A DNA stretch of 64,000 bases from positions 1 through 64,000 of the forward strand of contig JAZQDA010000029.1 in NCBI GenBank assembly GCA_045546535.1. The letters run 5' to 3'. Under the pieces are notes generated by a model. It saw only the letters and a program-made list of their open reading frames with translations. It searched no databases and had not been told where the DNA came from. Every line of letters starts with the position of its first letter. Position 1 is the first letter of the stretch. The stretch is from RGIG1828 sp045546535 (GTDB lineage Bacteria > Bacillota > Clostridia > UMGS1810). This document shows, in pieces, positions 31,245-45,156 of this stretch. A program made the position numbers and the translations under genes.

Positions 31245-31276
31245 AATAATAAAGGAGGCTCTCGCCTCCTTTATTA
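31245..31276 (-). terminator. Terminator-like hairpin after the giant gene
   Basis: AATAAAGGAGGC-GAGA-GCCTCCTTTATTA followed by TTTTAATTATT on the minus strand. It overlaps the stop codon of the giant gene. Confidence 0.75.
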
Positions 31277-34200
31277 ACCCTCTGCCCACTTCGCTAACTT
31301 AATCTATTGTTTAAAGATTTTATCTGCACGTTCTCTCTTTTCCTTACCAGAAAATGCCTTATTAGATTTGATTGCCCGCAATTCCTTACGGAAAACCTTA
31401 TCTTTCTTATAGGCTTCTTGGTATCTCTTCCAAGCCTTTTTCTGTTCTGTTGTCATTCTCTCTTCATCGCTTGATAATTTCTTATATTTATTATAGTTAG
31501 CGTAAAAATCTGAAATTGACTTATACTGTGTTCTGTTCGTGGCAAATGTCCCGGTAATCAAATTAAATGGTTTCCAAACATCGTCTTTAAGTCCACCAAC
31601 AAACGCACCAGTAGAGTCGTTCTTATCGTATCCACGAGCAATACGTTCATTAAAGTCTTGCGGATTAAATCCTTGTTTTCCTGCATCATATACAGTAGTC
31701 AAGTATTTGCCCAAGTTGGTTAATTGCTTCTAAATAGCCCAATCCAATTTCTTTGCACTCAAATTGATACCAAAGGTTTTCCAAAGAGCCTCTGTTACGT
31801 CTGCGGAGAAATTAGATGTTCTAATATCTTTCTACAAGAAGCCTAACTTATCTGCCATATACTCTGGAACAATGGCTTGCTTATAAAACGTATCGTAATT
31901 ACCAAGACTGCCTATAGCCATATCAAATATTGCGGGCATAGCCTTATCCGGGGCAAAACTTTCTGCTATGTTTTTAAGAATATCAAGCGGTTCTGCCTTA
32001 CCTTTCTTCCACTGCGAATACGATTTTTCAACAGAGTTACCAATCATTTTACCTAATACTTGGTCTTTCGGAATACGAATACCATTTGGGAAAATCCAGA
32101 AGTTTTCTTTTTCATAATCCGGAGCCTCTTCGTAGTCCTCGTCGCCCTCTCCTGCCGCCGCAATTCCAATAGCGAACGCAGAAATAAGAGCAGTCTTAAA
32201 TATAAGTTCTGCTTGTAAACTACGATTCTTCTTGCCGGACATTGTAGTACCAGTGAGCATCAAATCCCAAGTATTTAACAACTTGTAAATACCCTATAAA
32301 GACGCATTAAAGAATGGGATATATCTATTTAATGCCTTGCCAAGAACACCGTGTTGTCCAAAATTAAGAGTAATATCTTTAGATACGCCTGCGGCATAAA
32401 TGTCGTTCATTACCGCATTTGCAAGGTTTGTATCAACGCCAACCTTTGCAAGCCTATCTAATAAACCGGAATAACCCATTTTTGCGTTTTTAAATTCACC
32501 AATACGAGTACCGATTTCCAAATAGTCGTTAATCCTCTTATTGCTCTTACCGATTGCCCACACGGGGCTTACTGCAAGTTTCATAAGAGAGAACAATCTT
32601 CCGTTTCTTGTGTTCTCCCAAGCCTTACCAAAATCGCCACTCTTAATGTTTTTCATATCTATCCAAGCCTTTTGGGTGTCTCTCATTATTGCCATATTCG
32701 CCTTTCTAATTTCATTCCAGTTTCTTAAAGGATTAATCTTATCCTCGATAATATCTTCTATTCTTGCAATATCATCTACACGACCATTGTCACGGTTTAA
32801 AGTGCCGTATTCACCGTTCTGTTCAAGGTATCTCTAATACCATTCAGTATTGTTAGCCATTTGATACATACCCCAAATAGCGTCAACAAACGGAATGAAT
32901 CCGTGTTCAGATGTTAAGAACGCTTCAACATTATCACGGAACAGATTTCTAAAACCAAAGTCAGGCACCATTGTTGCGGTATTACGGACTAATCCAGATG
33001 GTACGTGTGCAACTTTATCTAACATTTTTTGAATGGTTCCCATTTGGTCTACATCTAAAGACTTTAATGCAAGATAAATTTCTTTATCTGCAATTTGATA
33101 AAATTCGTGTTCGCCGTTATTGCATACGTAAATAATCTGGTCTCTATCACTTGGTTTGGTTAATAGTTTGCCATCTCTTTGGTCAACCTTAACCTTACGA
33201 AGCAAACCTTGTCCACGTTGAACAACGTCGCCGCTTGCCAAGTAGTCAATCTTACCCGCAATCTCGTTTACAAATATCTGTCCGGCTTTATTCCTTGCAG
33301 AAATAGAATAATATTCGGCAGTACGTTTTTGCATCTCCATAAATGGGTTTGCAACTTCACGCATAGATGTTCCAATCTTTTTAATTGGCGTATTAATATT
33401 TACAAGGGAGTTTGCGTTTACTATTGCGTTGAAACTAAAGTCCGTGTCGTCCATAACTTTGCTCAACGGAACGAAATTGGGGTCGCTCTCTACAAATTTA
33501 TTAAACCTATCCTCGCTCATAATTCCGCCATCAACAAGAACGTGTAATAATGCGTGATTATATTTAACAAAGTCCTTTCTGTTCTTTTCAAACAAATCTG
33601 CTTTATTACTACTTCTAACTCTATCAATTATTTCTTTCGCTTCTTTCTTTGACATTTTCTACAGAATTTCTTTTGTCAATTCGACTTCTTCCCAAACAAT
33701 GTTGCCATTAGTATCTTTTTCATATTCGCCCTTTGCGTTTAACTTTGGTTTCTTTTCCCAATACTTATGTTGACTCAAATCCTAAATACGGAAAGCGATA
33801 CAATAATCTATAAAGTCTTTCTAATCCTCTTCGCCGATTTCTTTAATAATATCGTTTAACGCTCTTGTTCTCTTGCCGTTATACATAATACCTTCGGTAA
33901 GGGCGACATTCGCTCTTAAAGAATAATCTTTCATTACAACAAGTTTAACATATGTATCCCACATATCATACTTACGTGCGACTTTTGCAAGATAATGTTT
34001 GTCATTAAACAGATATTTAATTAAAGTATCTTTTGCCCAGTCTTTCCATTCTTCCCACTTTTTCTTTGGTTTGTTCAACTTTTCAATTCCGTTTATGCCA
34101 GAATAGTTAATAATCTTCTAATGGCTTTGATATGGAACTTTACGTGTGTAAGTAATCTTGCCATCTTTATCAACCGTCTTATCCCAGAAATTCAACCTTT

Positions 34201-37200
34201 GTTCAAAGTATCTCATCTTGCGTTGATTTTCTTCATTACTCTACGCAGACTTATCGAACGATACAGAGTAAACATCTTTGTAAATGTCTGTTACTTCACC
34301 CTTTTTACGTGCTTCGATTACTTTCTTTTTGGTTTCTTCCGCAGTAGCCTCTTTCTTCTTCTGCTTTTCTCCGGCAGTTAAACCAGTTTTAACTGGTTGT
34401 TTTGGGGTTGCCGCAGGAGTCTATTTGGTTGGTTGCTAAACCTTCCCGGGGTTTTTGGGTGTAAGAACCGTTGGTTTCTTTTGCGTACCACCAATTTGTC
34501 TCCCGGGTTTACTTGTAGGTTTTTGTGTTGGGCTTGGGGTCTATGGTGTCTACGGCTATACAACCGGGTTTGCATTTGGAGCAGGAGATATTTGGTTTCT
34601 GTCAAGAACCGCTTGAAGCCTATCTATCAGAGGCTCATAATCTAAATCACCCATAAGTTGCCCATTGTTACTAATTGCAGTTTTTAACCAATCTATATCG
34701 TTTCTTACAGAAAGATTTTTTGGTGCCTCTTTTGTTGCTTCATAATAAGACAAGATTGCCTCGATAAGGTTATTAAGATGTTCCTTATCGTCGTCGAAAA
34801 ACATTCTATAAACCTCGCCCCTATCTATTTTTTGACCATCCTTTATTTTCTATATAGTGTCTGCAATAATAGAGTTTGCAACGTCCATTTTTTCTTTAAC
34901 CACGTCGGTTATTGGCTTTTGCTCTTTGTTAGATTTAACATTTTCTTTTAATTTTTCTCTTTCTTCTTTCGTTGGCAACGGGTCAAACTTTTGTCGCCCA
35001 CGCATTTTTCTGTCGCTTGAAACTCCGGGCATACCCTCTACAACAACAAAGTCACCAACATCTCTGTTTGTAAGACCACTATACACTCTTTCCTAATTAA
35101 ACGGAACAGACTGATTTCTTTTCTCGTCTACAAACCTCTCCATTGTATCCCTTGCTTCTATCTCACCAAGCATACTTTGGTAAATTCTAAATGGAAGATT
35201 CCAGTCAACAGACTTTAATTTTCCGAGTGGGTCTTCTATAAAAAATTGCAAAATTTTACCATTTGTTGTTTTGGGAGCAGAACCAAAGAAACGATTAAAA
35301 ATACTCATTTCGTTGTCAATGTAATCATACAATGCATCTTCAATTTCTTGATTATTATGCATAAACTCTAAATGCTTTTCAATCGTTTGTTGTATTCTAC
35401 GTTTATATTGCTCGTTTGTTTCGTTTGAAAGTTGCTTCGGTATTTTAAGACCACAGTGCTTTAAAAACGAGACTAATGCGGGCTAATTGTGTGCTAACAT
35501 TTTACTAATTTTTTCTACGTTTGCATTAAAAAACTATATAATAACGTTCTCTTCATTTCCCATTCCGCTTCTTTTAAAACTTGCAGAGTTTGTGTTATTG
35601 CCACCGGCAGCGAACCCCTCGTATCTTTGTATGCAATGTTGAATTTCGTGTAGAATAACAGACTATAAAAGTTGCTATTCTTCAAGAGCCTACCTTGTGC
35701 GGCTTCTAACCCTATATACATTTCCATCTTTATATATCTGGTTTCTATCAACATACAATATCTAATGAACTGGATTAAAGCCAGCCTATGCTCCGCCAAG
35801 AACAGAACTTGTGACAAATTCAACAGAAAGATTTTCAAGACCCTTATTTTTGCCAAAAATATCTGTATAAGCATTGAAGAGTTCTTGGTGAGAAAGAACA
35901 TCCTTTAATTTAAAACTCATATCTTTGTTCCCTTTAATAACCTTATCAATAATAGAGTCGTTCATCTTTGATTTTCTGTCATCAATCCAATATCTCCAAT
36001 GTCCATCAAGACCACGATAAAAACCTTTTTTCCAAAGAATTTCGTTAGCCTTATTGTGTCCACGAATAAAGTCAAGAGTTTTCTAATTAAACGTACCAAA
36101 TGTTCTATTCTTTGGTTCAATAAACTCATCGATAACATTTTGTGGAATCCCCAACTTTAACAATATATCATTATACTCTTTATTTAAACTATCTATAACA
36201 GACTAATCTTTTAATTTAGAACCAGTCGCTTTTCTTCCTACGCCCATAAACCGGGTATCGCCCGTACTCTTTCTATCAAGAATATTGTCTGCATTTTCTA
36301 TTTCTTTATTAATTGCCCTTTGAAAACGTGTGTCTGCTTTTGGAAGACCCTTTCTCTTTATTGCAATGCGTTTAAATTTTTCTTTTCCACCGACCATAGA
36401 TTTAGCCAAATCCCATTCGCCGTCTGTACCGTGATTAACCGTTCCAACGACTTCAAACGGAGAAGATTCGGTATAATTATCCATAAAACTAATGGGAACG
36501 CCCATTACACCGTCATAGTCCACTGGAATATCTGCAACCCGGTTGACATTGATTATATCCGTGCCATCGAATTTAGGATATTTCTGTTCTACGTTTGGTA
36601 ATGGTTTTCCGTTATCATCGTAATATCTTTGAGTATATTCTTGTTCTTTGGTCTGTTTATTGGTTGCAAGGTTCGTGAACCAGCCAATGTTACCAAAGCG
36701 TTTAACTTGTCCGTCTGGCGTGTTAAAACGATGTATATTGTTGTTACCCAACTTAACATTTCCGTCCTTCATAAGTGGGAACATTTCCTTGCTTGTCATT
36801 GCGTTTTTGTTTCCGACAATTAAGAATTGTTTATCGTTATCAACAAGTTGTTTAACGTACTATCTAAACAGACTAAACGGAGGATTAGATACGACAATAT
36901 CTGCATCTTTAAGAGTATCAAGACTTTCTTGAGAACGGAAATCTCCGTCGCCCTGCAAGTCGGTTCTCTTTGTATTCTAACCGTCATACTCAAGTTTATA
37001 CGAACCGTTGACATCATAGTGTATACTAATTACTTTCTTAATTCCCAGACTGTCAAAGTTATCTACAAAGTATTTCCAGAAATTAGAAGATTGCGGGTCA
37101 TCGCAATTACAATAAATAACCTTGTCTTTAAATTGGTCTTTATAGTTAGAAAGTTCTTTTTCTATATCATCCATCCGGGTATAGAATTCATCGTTCTTGT

Positions 37201-40200
37201 TTGCTTTTGCCTAATTAAGATTACGGTTACTTGACTGGAAACGAGTTTCAGAATTACTTGTGCGAAGATTATTTCCTGCACCAACATCTTTTACATTTAT
37301 CTTTCCTCTTCTTGTAACGGCTTGTCTATAACGGAAATCGTAATCTAAAGGTTTGGTTCTATTCCATTGCTCTTCTGTTAATCCATATCTCTACGATGTA
37401 TCTCTCGCCTCTATCTCACCAAGTAATTGTGCGTACTCTCTATATCTGTCTGTTGCATTTGGAATATGAGAAAATTCGGTTGTACTGCCACCACGAGCAA
37501 ATCCTTCTTTGTCTTGTACGACGTGTTGCATTTCGTGTAACATTAATTTTGCAAACCATTTTTTCTTTGAATCTACAGACTTGTTTTTATAAAGAGAATT
37601 ATAGTTTATAACGATGGCAACTTTTCCGTTTGTAAGGTTCATAACAGACGCTTCTACATCATTTGGAAGAAAGTCTGAAAAAACAATACTTGTTCCTTTC
37701 ATGTCCGGGTAATAGTTATATAACTATGGGTGTTTAATTAAAGATGCAAGAGGAAACTCTCTGGTCTGCAATACGTTCTTAATTCCGTTCCAGAATTTAT
37801 CGTCGCCACTAACAGTCAAATTATTATCGTTAATGTAATATCTCCAACGACCATCAACGCCCCTCTAAACACTCTTTCCTTCTTTCCATAATTGGTTATT
37901 TATCTCATCGTTTATCTTAATAAATATTTCTGCAAATTGGTTGTTTTGAGGATTAACTGTTTTAGAATCCCAATCTCTTCCAAATAATTGGTAAGATTGA
38001 TGTATATCAAATGCACTATAACCAAACTGTTTACCTAATTTAGAATATCTGCGGAGATAATCCATTTCTAATTTAAACGTATTTTGTACCGGACTATTAA
38101 TTGCCTTTTTGCCTATAGACATAAACCGGGTGTCGCTCTTTTTCTTTTGTTTGTTCTGTTCATTACGCATCATTTCAACGATTTCTTTTCCGTTTGGACT
38201 TTCATTGAGAATCATTTGTTCAATTTCGCTTTGAGACATCCCCATCGCTTTGGCAAAGTTAATCAAACCCTATACGCTTTCAATAGATGGCTTCTTTTTG
38301 CCTTTTTCTTCTTTTTGCTCTTCTTTTTGCTGTTGTTTTGCCTACTGCTCATCCAGTCTCTATTGCTCTGTCTTTGCCGGACTAACATATGCGTCTCTAA
38401 CAGTAATGGGGGCTAATCCATTTGTATATGCACCAATTCCGTTATTAGGTGCAACTTCCCTCCATCTCTGCTCTGTCATATTCTTTCTCTTTTCCGCATC
38501 TCTTGCTTCAATTTCGCCGAGCAAAGAATAATACCTATCAAACAGAAGGTTATCTTTTTCAACGAACCCAAAAAGTAATTCGTCCTCTATAAACCCGGGA
38601 CTCTAAATTTTTAAATTAAAAAGAACGTCCATTCTTGTCCGCAGATTTTTGTCAGAAAAAATCTAATTAACAATACTCTCTGCGGCTTTTTCACTAAAGC
38701 CGAAACCACTATCTTTTACGATATAATTTATAAATTCTTTCTTTTTCTTTCTTAACATAGAAGCGAAGTTTCTATATTCAGAAGAAACAAGAGTAAAGTC
38801 ACCCTCGTCTCCTCCCATTGCAAGACCTTCGTATCCTTGAATTGCGTGTTGTAGTTCGTGCAAAATCGTTCTTTCTAATTGGTTAGTATCCATAGAAGAA
38901 TATTTCTTGCCATTTACAACGTGTTCTTTCATATCTTCTTTCTGTAAAACGTCATAGTTTATAACAATTCTATTTAATTTATCATCGAACCACGCATAGG
39001 TATCTTTAAGTTCCGGGTCGTTCTTTTCAGTGTTAAAAATAACATCTATGTCTTTTAGTGTCGGATAATATTTAAAAAGAATATCGTGTTTAATAACATC
39101 GCTCAATTTCATTGGGCGACCAATTAAATCGTTTGGACGGGTTACGAGGGTTTTTGTAATACCCTACTTAACGTGCATAAGGTTGTCTCTAAAGTAGAAT
39201 CTCCATCTACCATCAAGACCACGCTAAAAATCTACACCCTTTACTTTTGCGGTTCCTTTCCAAATTCTTTCGTTTACCGTGTCGTTTATTTCTTTAAATA
39301 CTCTTGCTTTTTTATTGTTCTTATGGTCTATAATTTTGTTTGTTGAAATCCTTCCGTATTTATTAAAAATATCGTCAAGATATGCCTGCGAATATCCAAG
39401 AGATTTTCCAAGAGAATAGAACAATTTAGTATAATCTTTTTCTAATTGTTGTTCTCTCGTGGTTTTCTTCCCGGAAACAATCTCGTTAAGTGGGCTATTT
39501 AACGCACCTCTTGCCCCATACATAAACCGGGATTCTTCGGTAGTATTTATATCTGGTTCAATAGCAGATACGTGCCTTTCTTCTAAAGGGGTCTCTTCTT
39601 GTTCTTGTGTAGACCCTTGTGTAGGTTGTTCTGCTGTTTGTTCTTGTGGCTACTCTGTTTCGGTTTTTTGCTTTTCTTGAGCAACGGGTCTATCGTTTGT
39701 CCTCATTTGTTCAAACATACGCAACGGTGATTTTACATTCTCACCCATCTAAATGTTTTCGTAGCCGTTGCTCTTTAAGAATTCCGCAGTGTCAGATACG
39801 AGAGACAGTGCGTTCTCTAATGTACCGCAAATTCTATCTAAAATAAGTTGAACGAAATTATTTGGCTATAATCCTTTCGTATAACCCTATGCGTACCACA
39901 TAGAAAATTCCCAAGCAAACCTTTCTTCGCAAGCAATCTGTGACAAGTCAGAACTTCTTTGGTTGTTTAACATATCAACGGTTTGATACATTACACCTTC
40001 ACTCTAAATTCTATCCCATAAATCGCCCTGTTTAGTTTGCAGTGCAACAATTAACTCATTTCTGAATTGTTGATTATATTCCCTATTAAGTAATCTTGCA
40101 AGAAAAGCGGACTCTGTTTTTATTGCCCATTCGTTAAATTGTTGCTTTTCCTCTTCAGACATTTTCCAATATCCAAAGTGACCAATTTCGTGTAGGGCAG

Positions 40201-42367
40201 TCATTGCGTCCGCACCACGATAAAGCGTTATGAGGGCTCCAGTAACGGCTCCTCTTTCGTCTCTTATCTTGTCGATTTTTCCGGGGATTGCGGTACCATC
40301 AACAATACCCATCCCTTCTGCCATATTAAAGCCAAGGTTTTCAGAGCCAAACCTTTCTATCGCACGTAACATTTCAAAATACATTCTGCCGTCCATTTGT
40401 AATGGAGTGCCTTTTCTACTTGCAAAATATTTTCTTAAATCATCTGCGGTATGAATTATCTGTTTTTTACCACTCGCTTTATCGGACTCGTGCCGTTCAG
40501 AAATAACGCCATCACTTGTATTCGGTTGTTCAACAACGGCATTGTTTTTAGACTGACCCTAAAAGCGTGTGCCATCGTCCCAAGTTGCAGTTCCTTCATC
40601 AATTTTTTGAATAAATGATTCTGCTTCTTCCTGCGTATTAAATACTTTGCCACCACGTTCTAAATTATGTTCGTCCATAACATTAAACCGCCCATCATCC
40701 ATTTGGGTTAAACGAATTGAGCGACTTCCATTATCGTATGTTATGTTCCCTTCCCCTTCTACCGTTTTATTAAATTTGCCAATGCTTTGTTTAAATGTTG
40801 CTTTTGTAGGTTGCGTTGCAGGAGTATTTGATGGCTACGTGGTTGTTGGTAATTCGGCTTGCCCCGTTTCCGTTCTGGTTTTGGTATATGGTTGAGGATT
40901 AGTTTCTCCTGCTACCTATTGTCCAAGCCCCGGAGTAGCCTTAATTTTTGTCTATGGTTGAGATTCACCAGTAGCATCGCCTTGCTCCGTAGTAGTCTCT
41001 GTCCCGGTCTGTCCTTCTGTTTTCGCTCTTTCTAACACATCTGCACGATACTTGTCTAATACATCTATCGCAGTATCTTCGCCAACAAAATTAAAAAAGT
41101 CTCTTGTAGTTTCGGATGTTATATCTCTACGATTCGAAGCATCTCCAGACAGTTTCTAAATTAAGTCGTTTGTTGCGGCAGTATTTAATACCTACCTATC
41201 TGCAATACCAACATTCCAATATTCTGTATCGTAGTTGATATACATACGCAATGCGTCTCTAAACGATGGAATATCTTCTTTGTCAATATTAAAAATATTT
41301 GCAACGTCTTGAATAAAGTTGTCTTGTGCTTCTTTATCGCTAAATATCTTTAATTTACCAGTCTTATCGTTATAATCTTTTAATTGACTAATACGTGCCA
41401 TCGCCGCATCATCGTTGGTTGCGTATTTAAGATACTGACCAGACGAAATTGCTCCGCCTGCACCACCAAACAACGCACCCATAATTCCTGCGGTTTTCAT
41501 TGTTTCAAGACCTTGTGGCGAAAACATATAATCTTTAAATCCACCAAGACTATATTCGTTATCTACATCTCCCATAGTCTTCGCAACTTCGCGGTCTGCA
41601 ATATAGTCCTACGTTACTTCCTGCAATGCTTCTGTACTACCCTGCATTGCAATATCTGTTAATAACCCTGCACCACGACCAATAAGAGATTTACCAGTTT
41701 TATCCGCAACAAATGTGCCAACCTTTGAAGCGGGGTCTAACAGAGCAGAACCAACCTTGCCAACGGCACTCTTTCCAATATTTTTAGCCGCAGAAGATAC
41801 AATGCGATTACCCATTGCAATATCTACTAATGTTTCCGGCAACGTGGTAAACGACGCTTTAAATAAAGTCTCATCGTAAGCCTTCTTTGCTTGTTCCCAA
41901 GAGCCGCCTTTATCTAAAACATCTTCTTGTGCCTATAATGCAACGGAACGGGCGTCTAAATAACCGCCCGCTACTGCACCTACTGCGTTACCAATTTTTG
42001 CACCACCGACTGCAGACGCACCCACAGTAAATGGGGCTGCAAGACCACCAATTACTGCACCGCCTATAGTGCCAGCAGCCTATGCAGCCATACCTTCAAG
42101 TGTACCGCCCATTTGGTCGATGTTCTTAAAAAACGAATCATCTTTTACTAATCTATTGTGTGCCTCTTCATAAATATCTCTTTGTCTATTTCTTTCTGCT
42201 TGGGTCTCTCTATACTCATCAATAAGTGCGTTTATTTCGCCCGCAGATTTCCCGGTTGTGTCCCAATAGTCTGAACGCAAATCGCCAAGTTTTTCTGTTT
42301 CACGAACATCGTTATAGTTAGCACCTATTGCATCAAATAAGTCTCCAAGGTTTTGAAATAATCTCAT
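31274..42367 (-). CDS. Giant polyvalent internal virion protein, 3,697 residues, 53 in-frame TAGs
   Basis: One frame from ATG 42367 to TAA 31274; I checked every codon in the gaps and found only TAG (53). Order by residue: Gly/Ala-rich membrane-active segment (about 95-145); Thr/Pro/Gln linker (445-520); first metallopeptidase motif TALHEIGH (about 726); three related modules, each with RG-x-DGxWR followed about 110-125 residues later by HExQH and EGxAxGG (HELQH 1172, HEMQH 1613, HEIQH 2239), with GEIEARD repeats; an EcoRI-type N6-adenine methyltransferase between the last two (NPPFSLFR near 1835); a second Pro/Thr/Gln linker (2600-2655); and a long helical C terminus resembling large-polyvalent-protein domains. 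Such proteins are thought to be packaged and injected with the DNA to counter host defences. Domain names beyond the motifs are inference. Confidence 0.88.
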
Positions 42368-42389
42368 ATCTTAAATTTTCACCCCCGGA

Positions 42390-43994
42390 TTAGTGTCCTT
42401 TTTTAGATTTTAACCCTTTAAGTTGTTTCTATTTATAAGCCTCTCTTGATTCTTCTCGTTCTCTTTCAAGTCCTTCTGATATGTTTTTAACCGCACCCTA
42501 TATAATACCCTTTTCGGTATCAAACAATGGGAATTTACCAGAAGCAAGAGGTCTTGTCGCATCTTCAGATTTTGCCCAATCCGCAATAGTTTGTTTCTTT
42601 ACAGATGGAGTCTGGTCTTGCCCCTCAAGAATTTGGTATTTATCCGCATCTTCAATTATGTTTCCGTTACTATCTCTCTGGTTTTGTATACCCTTTAACA
42701 TTAAATAATCTTTACGGGCTTGAGGCTATCCATCGGTTCCTCTTGTTACATCAGACAATGTTATTCTACCATTAGGAACCTCGTACATACTTGTCAGTAT
42801 TCCGTCAAACGTAGGCGTATCAAAATTATACCCGTTCTTTTTGGTTCTACGTGTTCTTCTTGGAGAACCTCCGCCACTACTTTCATCATCTCTATAAACC
42901 CTTGGTCTCCCCGGACTTCTTCCGCCTCCTCCGCCAGATGGCATAAACCCATTCTCTCTTAACCAATCAAGTCTTTCTTTTTCAAGTTCCCACTTATATC
43001 TTTCTCTTGCTTCTTTCTCTCTATTGTAAAGAATTTCGTGTGCAATGTCTGGTTGCTTAATCGAATATGCAAGGTCTGCAACTGCATCTAAACGTGTCTT
43101 TTGGTCAAGACTCTCATCGTTTGCAATGCGGAAAGATTCTCTCAATCTGTCTTCCCTTGCGGCATCAATTAATGGTTTAATACGTTGTCTATACATTACG
43201 TTTTGTAATGCACCACCAGTAATACCGTCTTCTCTTGCTCTCTATGCCCAACTATCAAAGTCATATCCATCGTTCAAATATTTAGATGACGCAAGTCGAT
43301 TAACCAGTTCTTGATATTTAGATTGCGGTACAGACTATGCCCCGTCAGTTGTTTGTACCGTTTGGTTATCAACTGCGGGGGAAGAAGGGTTTGGGTTGTT
43401 TCCCCATACATCTTTATAAGAGTTTTGCAAAACGGAATTTTCTGCGTTGCCTATTGCTTGCCCAAACCCGTTCTATGGAGTTCTTGGTACATTCATACCA
43501 TTTACCCCACCCATTGCTCCGTTGTTGTATTGAGAATCAATTCGTTGGTTATAATTCTAACCAATCGTTTGGTCTTTAATATTCATAGTATTGTCTGGCT
43601 AACCAATCGCTTCTGGCTATTCTACGCTATTAATTCCTTGTGCAAAATAACCTCCTCTTGGTGCCATTTTATTCCAAGCGTCTGCGACTTCACTTTGACC
43701 TACCTATGGTTGCTATTGTTGTCTATACTATAAAAATTGATTAAGACTTTCGTTCCCGTTTCCCTATGCAACATTAGGTCTATTTGGATTCTATCCATAA
43801 TTATCTTGCATAAATCTATCAAACATTTCATTTCTCAATGCACGACCACGAGCATCATTGCGTGCATTTATAAAGTTTGCGAGTGCGGCTCCTACTTTAT
43901 CACCGCCGCCTCTAAACTAACCCATTTTGCTCTAATCGCCAAAGAGAATATCGCTAACAAGTCGTTCATCTATGGTTCTATTATCTGTTGCCAA
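42390..43994 (-). CDS. Gln/Asn-rich late protein, 16 in-frame TAGs
   Basis: 534 residues from TTG 43994 (GAGGTGAGG upstream) to TAA 42390. N-terminal half extremely Gln/Asn-rich and low in complexity; TAGs fall inside these Gln tracts. The C-terminal half is charged and helical with a Gly/Arg/Pro/Ser linker. Probably an internal virion or ejection protein that precedes the giant one. Confidence 0.75.
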
Positions 43995-44007
43995 TTACCT
44001 CACCTCA

Positions 44008-44826
44008 TTATTTTCTTACAGAGTTGCCCCATAAACCGCCTGCAAATCCTGCGGCACCAAGATTCAATACGCCACCAAGTATATCGTCGAACCCAGTACC
44101 ACCGCTTGTTTTTGTAACGGTCTCGCCTTGAGTACGAGATGTAGATGTGGTAGTTGGATTACTACCCATTTGTACATAAGTACCCAATGTACGAAGTGCA
44201 TCGTTTTGCGTTGCGTATGCATCTAACATTGTAGTCAAATCTTGTTGCGTAAGTTTTGCGTAATCTAACCCAATATTTGACAACTTCGTATAGAAATCTT
44301 GAAGTTGTCCGTTTGCGGCTAATTGTTGTTGTTTATTTTGGTTATATTGTTGTTGCCATCTATTTGCTCTATCTGCCGCTAACTAACTATTTAAACTCGC
44401 CGCTGTTTTATATGCGGCAGTCTAATGTCCAGAACCATTTGCCATCCCAGACCCAATTATATTTTGATTTACTTGGTCAAACGACTTGCCCCAACCTAAA
44501 CGTGCATTTTCATCTATTGCATCGTTTGCGGCGACCCAATCTTTATCATCGTTTGGATTCCAAGACATCGTGTTCATTTTATTGATTTGAGAATTATCTA
44601 TACCTTGTGCCTAATTCCACGCAGTACGATAGTCTTTAAAATCACCCGCAGACCCTTGTTTTGATACCTAACCAACATAGTTGTTTAAATTATCTGCCAA
44701 GCCCTATGAACGACCAAGTGCATCTTTGTATACCGGTAACATATCGCCAGTAAATCGTTCCATATGTTGAGTTTGGTTGGTTGTCATATCTGTTTTCTGT
44801 CTTTGTGTGCTACTTCCGCTTCCCAT
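44008..44826 (-). CDS. Late internal virion protein, five in-frame TAGs
   Basis: 272 residues from ATG 44826 (GGGAGGGG upstream). Helical, Gln/Asn/Ala-rich (RWQQQYNQNKQQQLAANGQ), with a Gly-rich hydrophobic C terminus (LGGVLNLGAAGFAGG). Resembles ejection-type proteins of podoviruses in size, composition and position, though no family is certain. Confidence 0.7.
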
Positions 44827-45156
44827 TCAGTCAATCCCCTCCCGTTCACATAATACCTAAATCGGTTTAAACTTAAATCTACGACAAAACGATTTCCATC
44901 TTGTCGTAAAAACCTATATCCTTCTACATCCTTCTTTTCTATAAATTTGTCTACTCCACTCTTCTATTTTTTTCCCGTTCCCGTCTGCATATAATACTGT
45001 TAAAGTGTTGCCCCACGGCATCTTATCAACACAGTAACAATATAACGTATCGTCGTCTATAATAAATTCATTTATTAAAATTGCATTTAAAATTTCCGTT
45101 CTTGGAGACGGAACGTATTTAGACAAATTTTCTACGTGTTCAATTAAGGTAATCAT
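44827..45156 (-). CDS. Small late protein, two in-frame TAGs or a frameshift
   Basis: 109 residues from ATG 45156 to TGA 44827 (TGA directly precedes the next ATG), with TAGs at 44914 and 44857. After about residue 62 the reading becomes ambiguous: another frame gives a more protein-like continuation (VEGYRFLRQDGNRFVVD), reachable by a one-base shift in the run of seven T at 44967-44973. Function unknown. Confidence 0.5.

Noticed and set aside
35515..35901. 128-residue minus-strand frame
   Set aside because: Different frame from the giant gene, which is continuous through this region and contains the HEIQH motif there.
31274..42367. Series of pseudogenes or assembly errors instead of one recoded gene
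   Set aside because: All fragments share one frame and every interruption is TAG; random decay would also give TAA, TGA and frameshifts.
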